64,000 bases of DNA from Bacillus sp. AFS088145 (GTDB taxonomy: Bacteria > Bacillota > Bacilli > Bacillales > Bacillaceae_G), in contig NZ_NUUX01000006.1 in assembly GCF_002564465.1 (NCBI RefSeq), positions 62,001 through 126,000 of the forward strand, written 5' to 3'. The position numbers were made by a program, and so were the translations under genes. This document shows positions 50,573 through 58,730 of this stretch, in pieces. Positions within the stretch are counted from its first letter, which is position 1, and the number at the start of each line of letters is the position of its first letter. The notes under the pieces are model-generated. The model was not told where the DNA came from and searched no databases. It worked only from the letters and a program-made list of their open reading frames with translations.

Positions 50573-51469
50573 ATGAATTTCGAGCAAATGGAATACATAG
50601 TGAAAGTTGCAAGCGAGAAATCGATCATTAAGGCTGCAGAAAAATTACATATTACAAGTTCAGGACTAAGTCAATCGATCTCCCAATTAGAGCATGAAAT
50701 GGGAATAAGTATTTTTAACCGTTCAAGAAAAGGAACGTTTCCAACAGAAGAAGGAAAGATTTTAATAAATAGAGCTAGTGAAGTCTTAGAAATTATCAGT
50801 AAGTTAAATGAAGAGCTGTATGATTATAAAAATAATAAAAAGATACATTTGAAAATAGTAGCTGCACCTACTTTTGCAGCTGTACTTCTACAAGCGATGA
50901 ACAGAATTAAAGAAGAACATCCGAATGTAACGATTGATATCGAGGAAAAAGATCCACCGTTAATAATGGAAACAATTAAACATACTGAATATGATTTTTG
51001 CTTTTTCCCTCAAGATTTAGAGTTACTAAAGAGTGAAAAAAATATTAACTATGAATTAATTCGAACTGATCGTGTTCACGTTATTGTAGGAAAGAACTCC
51101 CCACTCTATCATCTTGACTACGTAACAAAAGCTGATGTATTAGAAATGGATACAGCGTGCTATTCAATCTATTCTGATTATTATTATTCTAAATTAATTA
51201 AAGAAAATAAAAATAAAATAAGAGTAACGACAAACAGTATGAATATTCTTACAGAGGCTGTTAGAGAACATAATGTATTTGTCTATTCTCATGAGTCAGG
51301 CGCTAAATTTCACCCGTACATTCTAAGTGGAAACTTAAGATCTATTCCCTACAAAGAAAATAATGAATACGTTGTGAAGGATTTATGGGTAATCTATCCA
51401 AAAAACAAAAAGCTTTCTAATATAAGTAAAAAATTTATCGAAATCGTTAAAGAAATAGCCACTCAATGA
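50573..51469 (+). CDS. LysR family transcriptional regulator
   Basis: A 298-residue protein. The N-terminal winged helix (residues 1-62) has MNFEQMEYIVKVASEKSIIKAAEKLHITSSGLSQSISQLE, and the effector-binding domain (about 88-295) has the two alpha/beta lobes of LysR proteins. ATG at 50573 has GAGGAGA at 50562-50568; the frame upstream to 50489 lacks signals. It lies just after the DUF6282-oxidase-MATE remnants and may have been their regulator. If so, it is now an orphan. Confidence 0.88.
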   Translation: MNFEQMEYIVKVASEKSIIKAAEKLHITSSGLSQSISQLEHEMGISIFNRSRKGTFPTEEGKILINRASEVLEIISKLNEELYDYKNNKKIHLKIVAAPTFAAVLLQAMNRIKEEHPNVTIDIEEKDPPLIMETIKHTEYDFCFFPQDLELLKSEKNINYELIRTDRVHVIVGKNSPLYHLDYVTKADVLEMDTACYSIYSDYYYSKLIKENKNKIRVTTNSMNILTEAVREHNVFVYSHESGAKFHPYILSGNLRSIPYKENNEYVVKDLWVIYPKNKKLSNISKKFIEIVKEIATQ

Positions 51470-51486
51470 TGAGAGGTTATTTTTTG
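51454..51486 (+). terminator. Intrinsic terminator overlapping the LysR stop
   Basis: AATAGCC-A-CTCA pairs with TGAG-A-GGTTATT, then T-run. The stem contains the stop codon. Confidence 0.75.
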
Positions 51487-51622
51487 TTTAAGAATCCTTT
51501 TTAGTCTACTATGTACTAATAGAATAGTTGAATTAGGAGAAATCCTAATTCAATATTGGGAAAAATTGTTAAAATTATAATTAGGGCAAATCAGCTCAAA
51601 AAATTGTAACAAAGGGGAAACT

Positions 51623-52075
51623 ATGCAGAACAGAAACGTAGAACTTGTGGAACTAAATGCAGAAAATTGGTATGAATGCTGTCTATTAGAGGTATCTGAA
51701 GATCAAAAGAGTCACATCGAACCGAATGCAATCTCGATTGCTCAATCGAAATTTGAATCTTCACTAAAGCCATATGCTATTCATTTTGAAGGTAAAGCAG
51801 TTGGTTTTTTAATGTTTAATACTACTGAAGAAGAGCTAGATGGCTATTGGATATATAGAATAATGGTAGATAAGAATTTTCAATAAAAAGGACTTGGTAA
51901 AATTGCAACTCAGTTAATGATCGATGAAATGATTAAACTACCAAATGCCAAAAGAATTGTTGTAGGATATCACCCTGAAAACTTAGGAGAACATAATTTA
52001 TATTCAAGTTTAGGATTTATTGATCATGGCGATCGATTTGGTAAGGAAATGGCAGTAGTATTAGATATAAAGTAG
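51623..52075 (+). pseudogene. GNAT acetyltransferase interrupted by one nonsense codon
   Basis: A 150-codon frame encodes a whole GNAT domain: VELVELNAENWYECCLLEVSEDQK at the start, WIYRIMVDKNFQ in the middle, KGLGKIATQLMIDEM with the acetyl-CoA loop, and ENLGEHNLYSSLGFIDHG near the end. A TAA at 51884-51886 (codon 88) sits exactly before the acetyl-CoA loop KGLGK. Both sides stay in frame, so a single base change broke it. ATG at 51623 with AAAGGGG upstream. Recent inactivation, or a sequencing error. Confidence 0.8.
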
Positions 52076-52152
52076 CTATGAATGTTCCAAAGGATTCAAA
52101 AGAGTAATTTTTTTGTCACTAATATCAAAGTAAATTTCATCAATAAATGTAA

Positions 52153-52178
52153 AGAAGGGATAGCAATTAAGCTATCTC
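52153..52178 (-). terminator. Minus-strand hairpin after the XRE gene
   Basis: AAGAGATAGC/GCTATCCCTT with loop TTAATT; short T-rich tail on the minus strand. Confidence 0.55.
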
Positions 52179-52202
52179 TTAAATTCTAAATGTTGTCTGT
52201 TT

Positions 52203-52421
52203 TTATTGAGTGTCTTCGTCGATTTTGTACTCCAAAATATCACCTGGCTGACAATCCAATGTCTTACAGATCGCTTCTAATGTTGAAAAACGAACCGCTT
52301 TTGCTTTACCGTTTTTCAGAATGGAAAGATTCGCCATCGTAATTCCAACTTTTTCTGAAAGCTCCGTTACGCTCATTTTTCGTTTTGCTAACATCACATC
52401 AATATTAATAATTATTGCCAT
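52203..52421 (-). CDS. XRE (YozG/Cro-like) transcriptional regulator
   Basis: A 72-residue single helix-turn-helix protein (MLAKRKMSVTELSEKVGITMANLSILKNGKAKAVRFSTLEAICKTLDCQPGDILEY). ATG at 52421 (minus) has GAGGTGG 5 bases upstream; a GTG at 52430 is the alternative start. The DUF2975 gene ends 10 bases before it. XRE-DUF2975 pairs are common in Firmicutes and probably work together, the membrane protein as the sensor or target. Confidence 0.88.
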   Translation of the reverse strand: MAIIINIDVMLAKRKMSVTELSEKVGITMANLSILKNGKAKAVRFSTLEAICKTLDCQPGDILEYKIDEDTQ

Positions 52422-52431
52422 ACCATCCACC

Positions 52432-52917
52432 TCAGACCGTTAAATCATTTTCTGATTTTATGTTAATCGCTTCTTGTAGAAGCTGTTGGAGGATAGCTGC
52501 AAAAACGGCGATAACCAACGAAGCAAATATAATGATCAGTCCCAAAAATCCAATAGGAGGGTCAACTTTCTTCGCTATAAAACGAAAGAGCGGCGTAGCT
52601 ATTACATATATACCACTGATTGCAATCGCACAGTACTTTATCTTCTTTAATGCCTTTACAGATAATTCCGAGAATGCAGTGTTGTCGTCAATGTACCTTA
52701 AAAGATTGAAAGCCTGATAAAGAGCAAAATAAAAAGGCACGGTAGCTCCATACATCACGATGAAAACAAGATATTTTATTGCGGCAATATTTGGATACAA
52801 ATTTGAAGAGAAATTCGCAAAATTTGGTACCAAAAATATACATAAAGCAAGCACTGCAATTCCAGCGAGAAAAATAATTGCCTTTAAGAAAGTAGTTGAA
52901 CCTCTTTTAACATTCAT
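52432..52917 (-). CDS. DUF2975 family membrane protein
   Basis: A 161-residue protein with four hydrophobic helices at about residues 11-31, 46-66, 95-115 and 122-145. The stretch AFNLLRYIDDNTAFSELSVKALKKIKYCA after helix 2 is the DUF2975 hallmark. It is transcribed with the XRE regulator 10 bases downstream. ATG at 52917 with AGGTACG upstream. Function unknown. Confidence 0.85.
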   Translation of the reverse strand: MNVKRGSTTFLKAIIFLAGIAVLALCIFLVPNFANFSSNLYPNIAAIKYLVFIVMYGATVPFYFALYQAFNLLRYIDDNTAFSELSVKALKKIKYCAIAISGIYVIATPLFRFIAKKVDPPIGFLGLIIIFASLVIAVFAAILQQLLQEAINIKSENDLTV

Positions 52918-53013
52918 ATTACGTACCTCACTTATTTAATGACAATATGAATTTAACATATTATTTATCGTTTTACAATAAAATTATGTTGTTTTTTATT
53001 ACATTATTGACAA

Positions 53014-53053
53014 AAAGAAAAAGCATTTCTCATACAAAGAAATGCTTTTTCTT
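53014..53053. terminator. Bidirectional-looking terminator downstream of the COG4705-like gene
   Basis: AGAAAAAGCATTTCT pairs with AGAAATGCTTTTTCT around CATACAA; A- and T-tracts on both sides. Confidence 0.85.
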
Positions 53054-53068
53054 TATGTTAAACGTATT

Positions 53069-54253
53069 TTACTTATTTGCAGCGTTTATTACTTTAAGAG
53101 ATTGGTTAATTGCCGATGTACATTTATTCGCATCTGGAGTTGATGTACGAGCTGCTGCTAATACAACGTCAATCGTACCATCAATTTTAGTCCATGTAGT
53201 ACTATCTATTTTTCTAAGTTTAGCCTCTGAAGTATCCCAATTGTGTTCCAAACTGTCAGCATCTTTTTTAGCTAAACTGAAGTTCTTTGAGTTCACATCT
53301 GACAACATTTTATTTTCTATTGTTTTAAATTCTGTTAATTGACCAGATAATGTTGTTTCAGTAGATGCTACATTTGATGATAATTTAATATAACCGCCAA
53401 TACCAACTGCTAAGAAAATACACAATGCTAAAATAGTTTGTGTCATTATATTATTCTTACTTCTATTTTCATCTATTCTTTCAATATATAATGAAATATC
53501 AATTTTTGTAACAGCAAGGAAAACGATGATTGCTAAAATTGCAACCAGAAAAATAATACTTGTACTTGTTGTTCCTAAACCTAAACCACCATTCACTTTC
53601 GGTTGTGATAAGTAATCTCCTAGTGATGCCCCAAGTGGACGTGTAAGAATGTACGCAATCCAGAACCCTAACATTCCATCAAGTTTTAAAAACTTCCATG
53701 CTAGGAATACACAAAGTATGATCACAATAACTGTTACACCAGTTTTAAAATACCCTAGTCCAAGTTGTTCAGAATATAAATCCCCAACTGCAGTACCTAA
53801 AGCAAATGTAAAAAGAATCGCTAACCAATAAAATGTTTCTCTTTTTCTTGTGAAAATTGAATGGATCGAAAGTGTTTTTTCACTAAGAAACCAAAAAAGA
53901 AACGTTAATGCTAGCAGCGCTGAGAATACAATCGTACTTGTTTCAAGAGGTACGCCAATAGCGTCAGTCAAATTATCAGTTACCAATGTTCCGAATACAC
54001 TTATTAATACAACAGTGATCCAATAAAGACTTGGAACATATTTCTTTGCCTTGAATTGAAAAAATAAAGAGATAAAGAATGCTACACCCATAAGGACAGT
54101 TGTAAGTCCTAAACCTAAACCAACGTTAAAATTCAAGAAATCAGCAAATGTTTCACCAACAGTTGTACATAGAATTTTAATAATCCAGAAATAGATTGTA
54201 ACTTCTGGTACCTTGTTAAGCAGAGTATTTATTGTCTTTTGTTTTGTCTCCAT
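53069..54253 (-). CDS. COG4705-type multi-helix membrane protein
   Basis: A 394-residue protein. About eight membrane helices in two related halves repeat the pattern KVPEVTIYFWIIKILCTTVGETFADFL / ILTRPLGASLGDYLS, with conserved G-E-x-x-x-D and G-x-x-x-G-D residues. This matches the uncharacterised COG4705 membrane-anchored family. The C-terminal 100 residues after the last helix (about 290) form an extracytoplasmic helical domain. ATG at 54253 (minus) has AAAGGAA upstream; the longer frame to 54298 lacks a site. Function unknown. Confidence 0.75.
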   Translation of the reverse strand: METKQKTINTLLNKVPEVTIYFWIIKILCTTVGETFADFLNFNVGLGLGLTTVLMGVAFFISLFFQFKAKKYVPSLYWITVVLISVFGTLVTDNLTDAIGVPLETSTIVFSALLALTFLFWFLSEKTLSIHSIFTRKRETFYWLAILFTFALGTAVGDLYSEQLGLGYFKTGVTVIVIILCVFLAWKFLKLDGMLGFWIAYILTRPLGASLGDYLSQPKVNGGLGLGTTSTSIIFLVAILAIIVFLAVTKIDISLYIERIDENRSKNNIMTQTILALCIFLAVGIGGYIKLSSNVASTETTLSGQLTEFKTIENKMLSDVNSKNFSLAKKDADSLEHNWDTSEAKLRKIDSTTWTKIDGTIDVVLAAARTSTPDANKCTSAINQSLKVINAANK

Positions 54254-54538
54254 AATTGAATTCCTTTCTATTGAATTAAAGTACATTTGTATAATCACAC
54301 ATAATAATGAAAGGAAAATGAAAAACAGGAGAATTGTACAATTTATTTTTAAAGATTGATAAATTCTTTAGATTATTGATTGTGGTTTATTTGCAATTAG
54401 GTGTGTTTCGGCAGACCATTTTTTTTGTGCAAACTTGTTTTGGAATAAAAAGGAATAAATTAATGCATATCGAATGTATTAATGAATTGCTTTCAAATAA
54501 ATCTGTATTGAGTTATAAGAGATACCGAAAAAGGTGGA

Positions 54539-54784
54539 ATGAATTTGAGGAATCTTGTGTGTGCTTTGTATATTTTAGTTGGTCTTTTATTTGTCTATAT
54601 GACATATTTTTATACTTTTACTGATCCTCATTTTTTTAGGGTTCTGGGATGGGGTTTATTTAGTGTAGGTGTGCTATATCAATTATTTCCTAATTTTTAT
54701 AAAAATTTTATTTCATTTATTGATTCATTTAATATTAATGAAAGTAAAGAAACAGGGGAAGAGAAACCTGTTTCTAAAAATTAA
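54539..54784 (+). CDS. Small two-helix membrane protein, about 80 residues
   Basis: MNLRNLVCALYILVGLLFVYM starts a protein of up to 81 residues with helices at about 5-24 and 33-50 and a charged C-terminus. AAGGTGG at 54531-54537 is only one base from ATG 54539, so TTG at 54545 (gap 7) may be the real start. Family not recognised. The A+T-rich region 54299-54538 holds no supported gene. Confidence 0.55.
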   Translation: MNLRNLVCALYILVGLLFVYMTYFYTFTDPHFFRVLGWGLFSVGVLYQLFPNFYKNFISFIDSFNINESKETGEEKPVSKN

Positions 54785-54881
54785 TTAACAATATTTGTTT
54801 TAATCACTAATTGTTATTTAGATTCATTTTTTAAAAGGTACGAATCGAATACTTGAAGGTTAACGAATATAGGTGATTTTC

Positions 54882-55406
54882 TTGAAAAAGATCATTGTTT
54901 CTAGTATATTTCTAGTCTTTTTAGTTGCTATTGGTGTTTATTATTACATTCCAAAAACTGTAAATAAGTCAATAAAGGGTGTTGAATATCAATTAGGTAC
55001 AGGTCATGATCAAATAAATTCTGTGACGATAAAAATAAAGGGTAAACTTCATCAATCCTTATTAGGAAAAAGAAAGTTTGTAGGGCTAATCAATGTAGAA
55101 GGTGCTAATTATCCTAATCCAAATAAAAATCGTAAATTAGAAATAGCATTTGATCAATATGGCATGGGGACAATAGTATATGATTACTTTAAAAATGGAC
55201 AGCCAAAAATCGAAAGCTATGGTATTATCTTTGCTAACAAAGACTTTAACAAAGTGACGATCGAGGAACTTAGAGAAGATCATAATGGGAAAGGTTGGTC
55301 AGGTAAAGACGGATGGATGGTTACAGGTCCAGCGAATAGTAAAAGTGAGGCTTTAGTCATTTCAAATGAGTTAATGAAAAAAAATTTATACAATAAATTA
55401 AAATAA
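54882..55406 (+). CDS. Membrane-anchored protein of unknown function
   Basis: A 174-residue protein: one N-terminal helix (MKKIIVSSIFLVFLVAIGVYYYIP), then a soluble extracytoplasmic part with GKLHQSLLGKRKFVGLINVEG and FDQYGMGTIVYDYF, rich in beta structure. It looks like other Bacillus envelope proteins of unknown function, but I cannot name a family. AGGTGA at 54871-54876 supports TTG 54882 rather than GTG 54873. A terminator follows. Confidence 0.65.
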   Translation: MKKIIVSSIFLVFLVAIGVYYYIPKTVNKSIKGVEYQLGTGHDQINSVTIKIKGKLHQSLLGKRKFVGLINVEGANYPNPNKNRKLEIAFDQYGMGTIVYDYFKNGQPKIESYGIIFANKDFNKVTIEELREDHNGKGWSGKDGWMVTGPANSKSEALVISNELMKKNLYNKLK

Positions 55407-55448
55407 TTACATTACGGATTAACAAATTATTATTTTGTTGAAGATTAT

Positions 55449-55475
55449 GAGTCACATTTGTGGCTCTATTTTTAT
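55449..55475 (+). terminator. Intrinsic terminator of the membrane-anchored protein gene
   Basis: GAGTCAC-ATTT-GTGGCTC with one G-T pair, then TATTTTT. Confidence 0.75.
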
Positions 55476-55624
55476 ATGGCTTTGTTATAGTAGATTATTG
55501 ATTTTCTTATAGATCTAACTGGCAGAATAGTTGAATAAGGATTAGGTAACCATAAAGTTTAAAATATAGAATTTTATGTTACAATTTTACTTGGATTAGC
55601 ATTTATGAAGGGTGTGTTTTTATA

Positions 55625-55925
55625 ATAAAAGAATTAATTCTAAAGTTTATTATAAAGAAAAACTGTAATTACAAAAAATTAAAAAATGTTGAATTATATA
55701 GGGTATATCATAAATGAAAATGGCGCTTCATTATGTGGAGATGGAATTGGAGATTGGAAAGAAAAATGGATAGTAATTGGATATGAAGAAATGTGTGGAG
55801 ATCCGGTATTTGTTGATGTAGACCATGATAATTATCCAATTTATACAGCGATGCATGGAGATGGAGATTGGGATCCTATATTAATTTTAAAATCCATAAA
55901 AGAAATTAATAATTTTATAAAATAA
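55625..55925 (+). pseudogene. SUKH (SMI1/KNR4)-like immunity-type protein, frameshifted
   Basis: From 55686 one frame encodes 79 residues ending IGYEEMCGDPVFVDVDHDNYPIYTAMHGDGDWDP, the C-terminal core of SUKH-like proteins. Just upstream, in the next frame, IKELILKFIIKKN..YKKLKNVELYRVYHK can be read to 55714, the expected N-terminal part. The two meet at about 55700-55715 with a short deletion, so the gene is broken and the 79-residue ORF is only its end. SUKH proteins neutralise toxins of contact-dependent systems; an Rhs remnant lies 7 kb away. Confidence 0.6.
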
Positions 55926-55929
55926 CATG

Positions 55930-55955
55930 TTAAACTAACCAATGCGTTAGTTCAA
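55930..55955. repeat. Dispersed palindromic repeat, copy 2
   Basis: TTAAACTAACCAATGCGTTA plus GTTCAA; arms AACTAA/TTAGTT. It lies directly after the SUKH remnant. Confidence 0.7.
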
Positions 55956-56109
55956 TAAGCGAGTTAAAATTCTATGTTTTTATTACTATTGCATGATCTT
56001 CATTCTGATTGTATTCTCTTCATTTGCTCTAATTGCCTTTCCTCTGATACCTAATTTCTTTAAAAGTAAAATCTATTCGGAATGCTGTTGATAGTTTTCT
56101 TGTAATGTC

Positions 56110-56142
56110 AAAAAAGATCACTCATAAATCAATGAGCGATCT
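56110..56142 (-). terminator. Minus-strand terminator of the DoxX gene
   Basis: AAGATC-G-CTCAT / ATGAG-T-GATCTT followed by T6 on the minus strand. Between this and the SUKH remnant, 55956-56109 shows nothing else. Confidence 0.85.
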
Positions 56143-56164
56143 TCAGAGGAATATGTATTAAAGC

Positions 56165-56674
56165 TTAAGCAACATCTATTACTTTTTTTGTTTTCTGTCC
56201 TAATAGTTTATCTTTAATGGTTGGCATAACCATACCATCTACCCCGTATCGACCTGCATTAATTGCAGATAATAAGATGAACATGGATAGTAAAACCATT
56301 TGCGGATTTGTACTTGTCGTGCCGCTAAACATATAAGAAAAATTCATCATCAGACCGAAAAAGACCGCTGTTTTTGTGAAACAACCAATCAACAAACCAA
56401 TCCCGACCAGTAATTCTCCAAAAGTAACTAAAACATTGAATACTTCTATATTAGGAATAATCAAGTTTTTCAACAATGCAACCCACCATCCTTGGACAGC
56501 AGGGTGTTCCCCAGTCGCATTTGCTAGTGCACCCTGTAAAAAACCAGATGCATCAAATTTTCCGTTTGCTACTTTCCCCCAACCAGCCATAACCCACGTG
56601 TATCCAAGATATACACGTAACACGGCCAATAGTATAGAGACATTTTTGTTTTGCCTTAAAATATCGATAAACAT
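56165..56674 (-). CDS. DoxX family membrane protein
   Basis: A 169-residue protein with four membrane helices. VYLGYTWVMAGWGKVANGKFDASGFLQGAL is the DoxX signature (R/W-x-x-x-G-W-x-K). FNVLVTFGELLVGIGLLIG and NAGRYGVDGMVMP follow. DoxX proteins in Bacillus (CatD/MhqP type) relate to quinone and thiol stress; the exact role here is open. The ATG at 56674 has AGGGGGGA upstream on the minus strand. The promoter at 56722-56755 is overlapped by a Fur-like box, suggesting iron or peroxide control. Confidence 0.88.
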   Translation of the reverse strand: MFIDILRQNKNVSILLAVLRVYLGYTWVMAGWGKVANGKFDASGFLQGALANATGEHPAVQGWWVALLKNLIIPNIEVFNVLVTFGELLVGIGLLIGCFTKTAVFFGLMMNFSYMFSGTTSTNPQMVLLSMFILLSAINAGRYGVDGMVMPTIKDKLLGQKTKKVIDVA

Positions 56675-56721
56675 AACTTCCCCCCTAGGAATTAACATAA
56701 TGATTTCTATTACCAAGGGAT

Positions 56722-56755
56722 ATAATAAAGTAATTGATAATGATATTCAATATCA
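56722..56755 (-). promoter_or_regulatory. DoxX promoter overlapped by a Fur-like box
   Basis: On the minus strand TTGAAT (56750-56745) and TATTAT (56727-56722) are 17 bases apart. Plus-strand TGATATT-C-AATATCA (56741-56755) is a perfect 7-1-7 dyad like the Fur-family box TGATAAT-N-ATTATCA, preceded by another GATAAT hexamer (56736-56741). It covers the -35 region. Confidence 0.65.
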
Positions 56756-57081
56756 TTAATATTAATTTTCTGTTACAAAAATCTTTTAAAAAGTAAAAAT
56801 ATTAACAACTACACTAATTATATAAGAAGTGGATAAAAAAAACTTTTACAAAAGAACTTTAGCACAGTCTAGCAAATGATAAAAATATTTATATATAAGT
56901 GATTTTATTTAATATCACACATTTTACTACAAATGACCTCATTTACTACATCAACATTTTTGTATGTTATGCAACTGCATAGATGAACTATAACCGGTAT
57001 GAGACCATTAAAGGATATATTGATTCTCAATATGAAGAAGCATCATTCATCATGCATAAATAGAATTGTGAAGCATTGTAC

Positions 57082-57108
57082 TTAAACTAACGCAATGCTT
57101 TAGTTGAA
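57082..57108. repeat. Dispersed palindromic repeat, copy 3
   Basis: TTAAACTAACGCAATGCTTT plus AGTTGAA. It is followed by CAACCCGATCGGCTGAAAAG and a T-run (terminator 57118-57140). The other sequence between 56756 and 57262 shows nothing I can support. Confidence 0.7.
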
Positions 57109-57117
57109 CAACCCGAT

Positions 57118-57140
57118 CGGCTGAAAAGTCGTTTTTTTTT
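57118..57140 (+). terminator. Small terminator attached to repeat copy 3
   Basis: CGGCT-GAAA-AGTCG followed by nine T. No intact gene precedes it. Confidence 0.6.
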
Positions 57141-57262
57141 ATGAAGCTAAATGGCAGACTCGTTTAAGAAGGATATTTTCTATTTTAAGCGAATTGTAAT
57201 TTCAAGCAAACCTTACACTAATACGCGTATTGAATATAACAGGAACACAGGAGGTATGAGAT

Positions 57263-57700
57263 ATGGTGATCAATAGAATAGATCATGTAAGTATAAACGT
57301 AAATGATCTTTCAGAAGCTAAAGCGTTTTTTCTTGATCTTGGACTTGAAGTGAAAGCAGAATGGGAATTGGCTGGAGAACAGTTGGACAGAATAGTTGGG
57401 CTGAATAATGTTAAAACGGCTTGTGTAGGAATGGGGATGCCAGATGGTCAGGTATGGATCGAGCTAGTCAAATTTTATACGCCGTCAGATGAAAGAGAAA
57501 TTCAGCAACCTTTAGCGAATACGCTGGGTATCCGACATATTTGCTTTAATGTTGAAGAAATTGAAGCTATTATTGCAAAATTGAAAAAGAGGGGCACTGA
57601 AATTTTTAGTGAAATACAGCAATATGAAGAAAGCTATAAGTTATGCTACGTTCGTGGCCCAGAAGGAATTATTTTAGAGTTGGCAGAGACAATCAAATAA
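57263..57700 (+). CDS. VOC (glyoxalase/bleomycin-resistance fold) family protein
   Basis: A 145-residue protein with the paired beta-alpha-beta units of the vicinal oxygen chelate fold: RIDHVSINVNDLSEAKAFFLDLGLE at the start and GIRHICFNVEEIEAIIAKLKKRG from about residue 90; CYVRGPEGIILELAE carries the final metal ligand Glu. The N-terminal His (IDHV) and this Glu could bind a metal. Substrate unknown. ATG at 57263 with GGAGG at 57251-57255. Confidence 0.9.
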   Translation: MVINRIDHVSINVNDLSEAKAFFLDLGLEVKAEWELAGEQLDRIVGLNNVKTACVGMGMPDGQVWIELVKFYTPSDEREIQQPLANTLGIRHICFNVEEIEAIIAKLKKRGTEIFSEIQQYEESYKLCYVRGPEGIILELAETIK

Positions 57701-57740
57701 ATGTTAGAAAACTATCGGGTGCGTTAGTGAAGAACATGAT

Positions 57741-57762
57741 CGACAATTTTGTCGGTGTTTTT
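57741..57762 (+). terminator. Intrinsic terminator of the VOC gene
   Basis: CGACA-ATTT-TGTCG followed by GTG and T-run. It is preceded by GTGCGTTAGTGAAGAACATG, which resembles half of the dispersed palindrome. Confidence 0.75.
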
Positions 57763-57974
57763 TAATGTCTAATTGACAGTATTGATTAATTCAGAAATGG
57801 GAAAATTATCAAAGATTTTACATTAAAAACCAGATATTAGTTTTTTTTCCAAGTGAAGAATATAATAAATGGATTTAAGAAGAAAAATATCTTCTAAACA
57901 ATAAAAACTGTTAGTAATCCCTTGTTTACATAAATATAAGAAAACAACTATAACTTAGTACATAGGAGGATTTT

Positions 57975-58553
57975 ATGAGAAATGTGATTTTATTTTTACA
58001 CTCTTCTTTAGATGGTTTTGTAGAAGGACCAAAGGGTGAAATGGATATTGGATGGGTATCATATAATGAAGAATTAGAAAAGCATGCTAGAGAAATTTTA
58101 AGTTCTGTAGACACTGTGTTATGGGGAAGAGGAACATATCAAATGATGGAAAATTATTGGACATCAGTACCTTCTAACCCTGAAGCATCAGAATATGAAA
58201 TTGAACATGCTAAATGGATTGAAGAGACATCAAAAGTTGTATTTTCTACGACACTTGAAAAAGCTGAATGGAATAATACAAAATTAGTAAAAGAAAATAT
58301 TGAGGAAGAAATTAAAAACATAAAAAAACAGCCCGGTAAAGATATTGTTATTTTAGGTAGCCCAAGGTTTGCACATGCTCTTATGGAACTTGATTTAATT
58401 GATGTTATTAAAATTACTATTTCACCAGTTATTATTGGAAGTGGTCTACCTTTATTTAAAGCCTCGGAATATAAACGCAACCTCTCACTTGTCGAAAACA
58501 AAACATTTAATTCTGGTGCTATTGGCCTTACGTATAATATTTTAAAATCGTAA
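57975..58553 (+). CDS. Dihydrofolate reductase-like (RibD C-terminal domain) protein
   Basis: A 192-residue single-domain protein. RNVILFLHSSLDGFVEGPKGEMDIGWVSYNEE opens the fold, TVLWGRGTYQMMENYW is the nucleotide-binding segment, and DIVILGSPRFAHALMELDLID with ITISPVIIGSGLPLFK completes it, as in the YwjB/YyaP group of dihydrofolate reductase-fold proteins. They are thought to bind NADPH; true DHFR activity is unlikely. ATG at 57975 has TAGGAGG upstream. Confidence 0.88.
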   Translation: MRNVILFLHSSLDGFVEGPKGEMDIGWVSYNEELEKHAREILSSVDTVLWGRGTYQMMENYWTSVPSNPEASEYEIEHAKWIEETSKVVFSTTLEKAEWNNTKLVKENIEEEIKNIKKQPGKDIVILGSPRFAHALMELDLIDVIKITISPVIIGSGLPLFKASEYKRNLSLVENKTFNSGAIGLTYNILKS

Positions 58554-58655
58554 CTATATACAATGAAAATTTTTGCAACTAATGAAAATATTAAAAACTA
58601 TATAAAATAATTCTCGCAAACACAAAAATTTTTATTAAATTAAATGAGATAATAA

Positions 58656-58705
58656 GCATTCAAAAAAGCCAATTCCTTGAATAGGGATTGGCTTTTTTGA
58701 ATGCT
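58656..58705. terminator. Long bidirectional terminator between convergent genes
   Basis: A nearly perfect 22-bp stem (AGCATTCAAAAAAGCCAAT.../...ATTGGCTTTTTTGAATGCT) with loop TTGAATA serves the DHFR-like (plus) and YwaF-like (minus) genes. Confidence 0.9.
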
Positions 58706-58730
58706 AAAAATTAAATGTAAAGAACTTCGA

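Noticed and set aside
54334-54624. 96-codon frame before and across the 54539 gene
   Set aside because: No ribosome binding site, composition of noncoding DNA, and it overlaps the better-supported gene in another frame.
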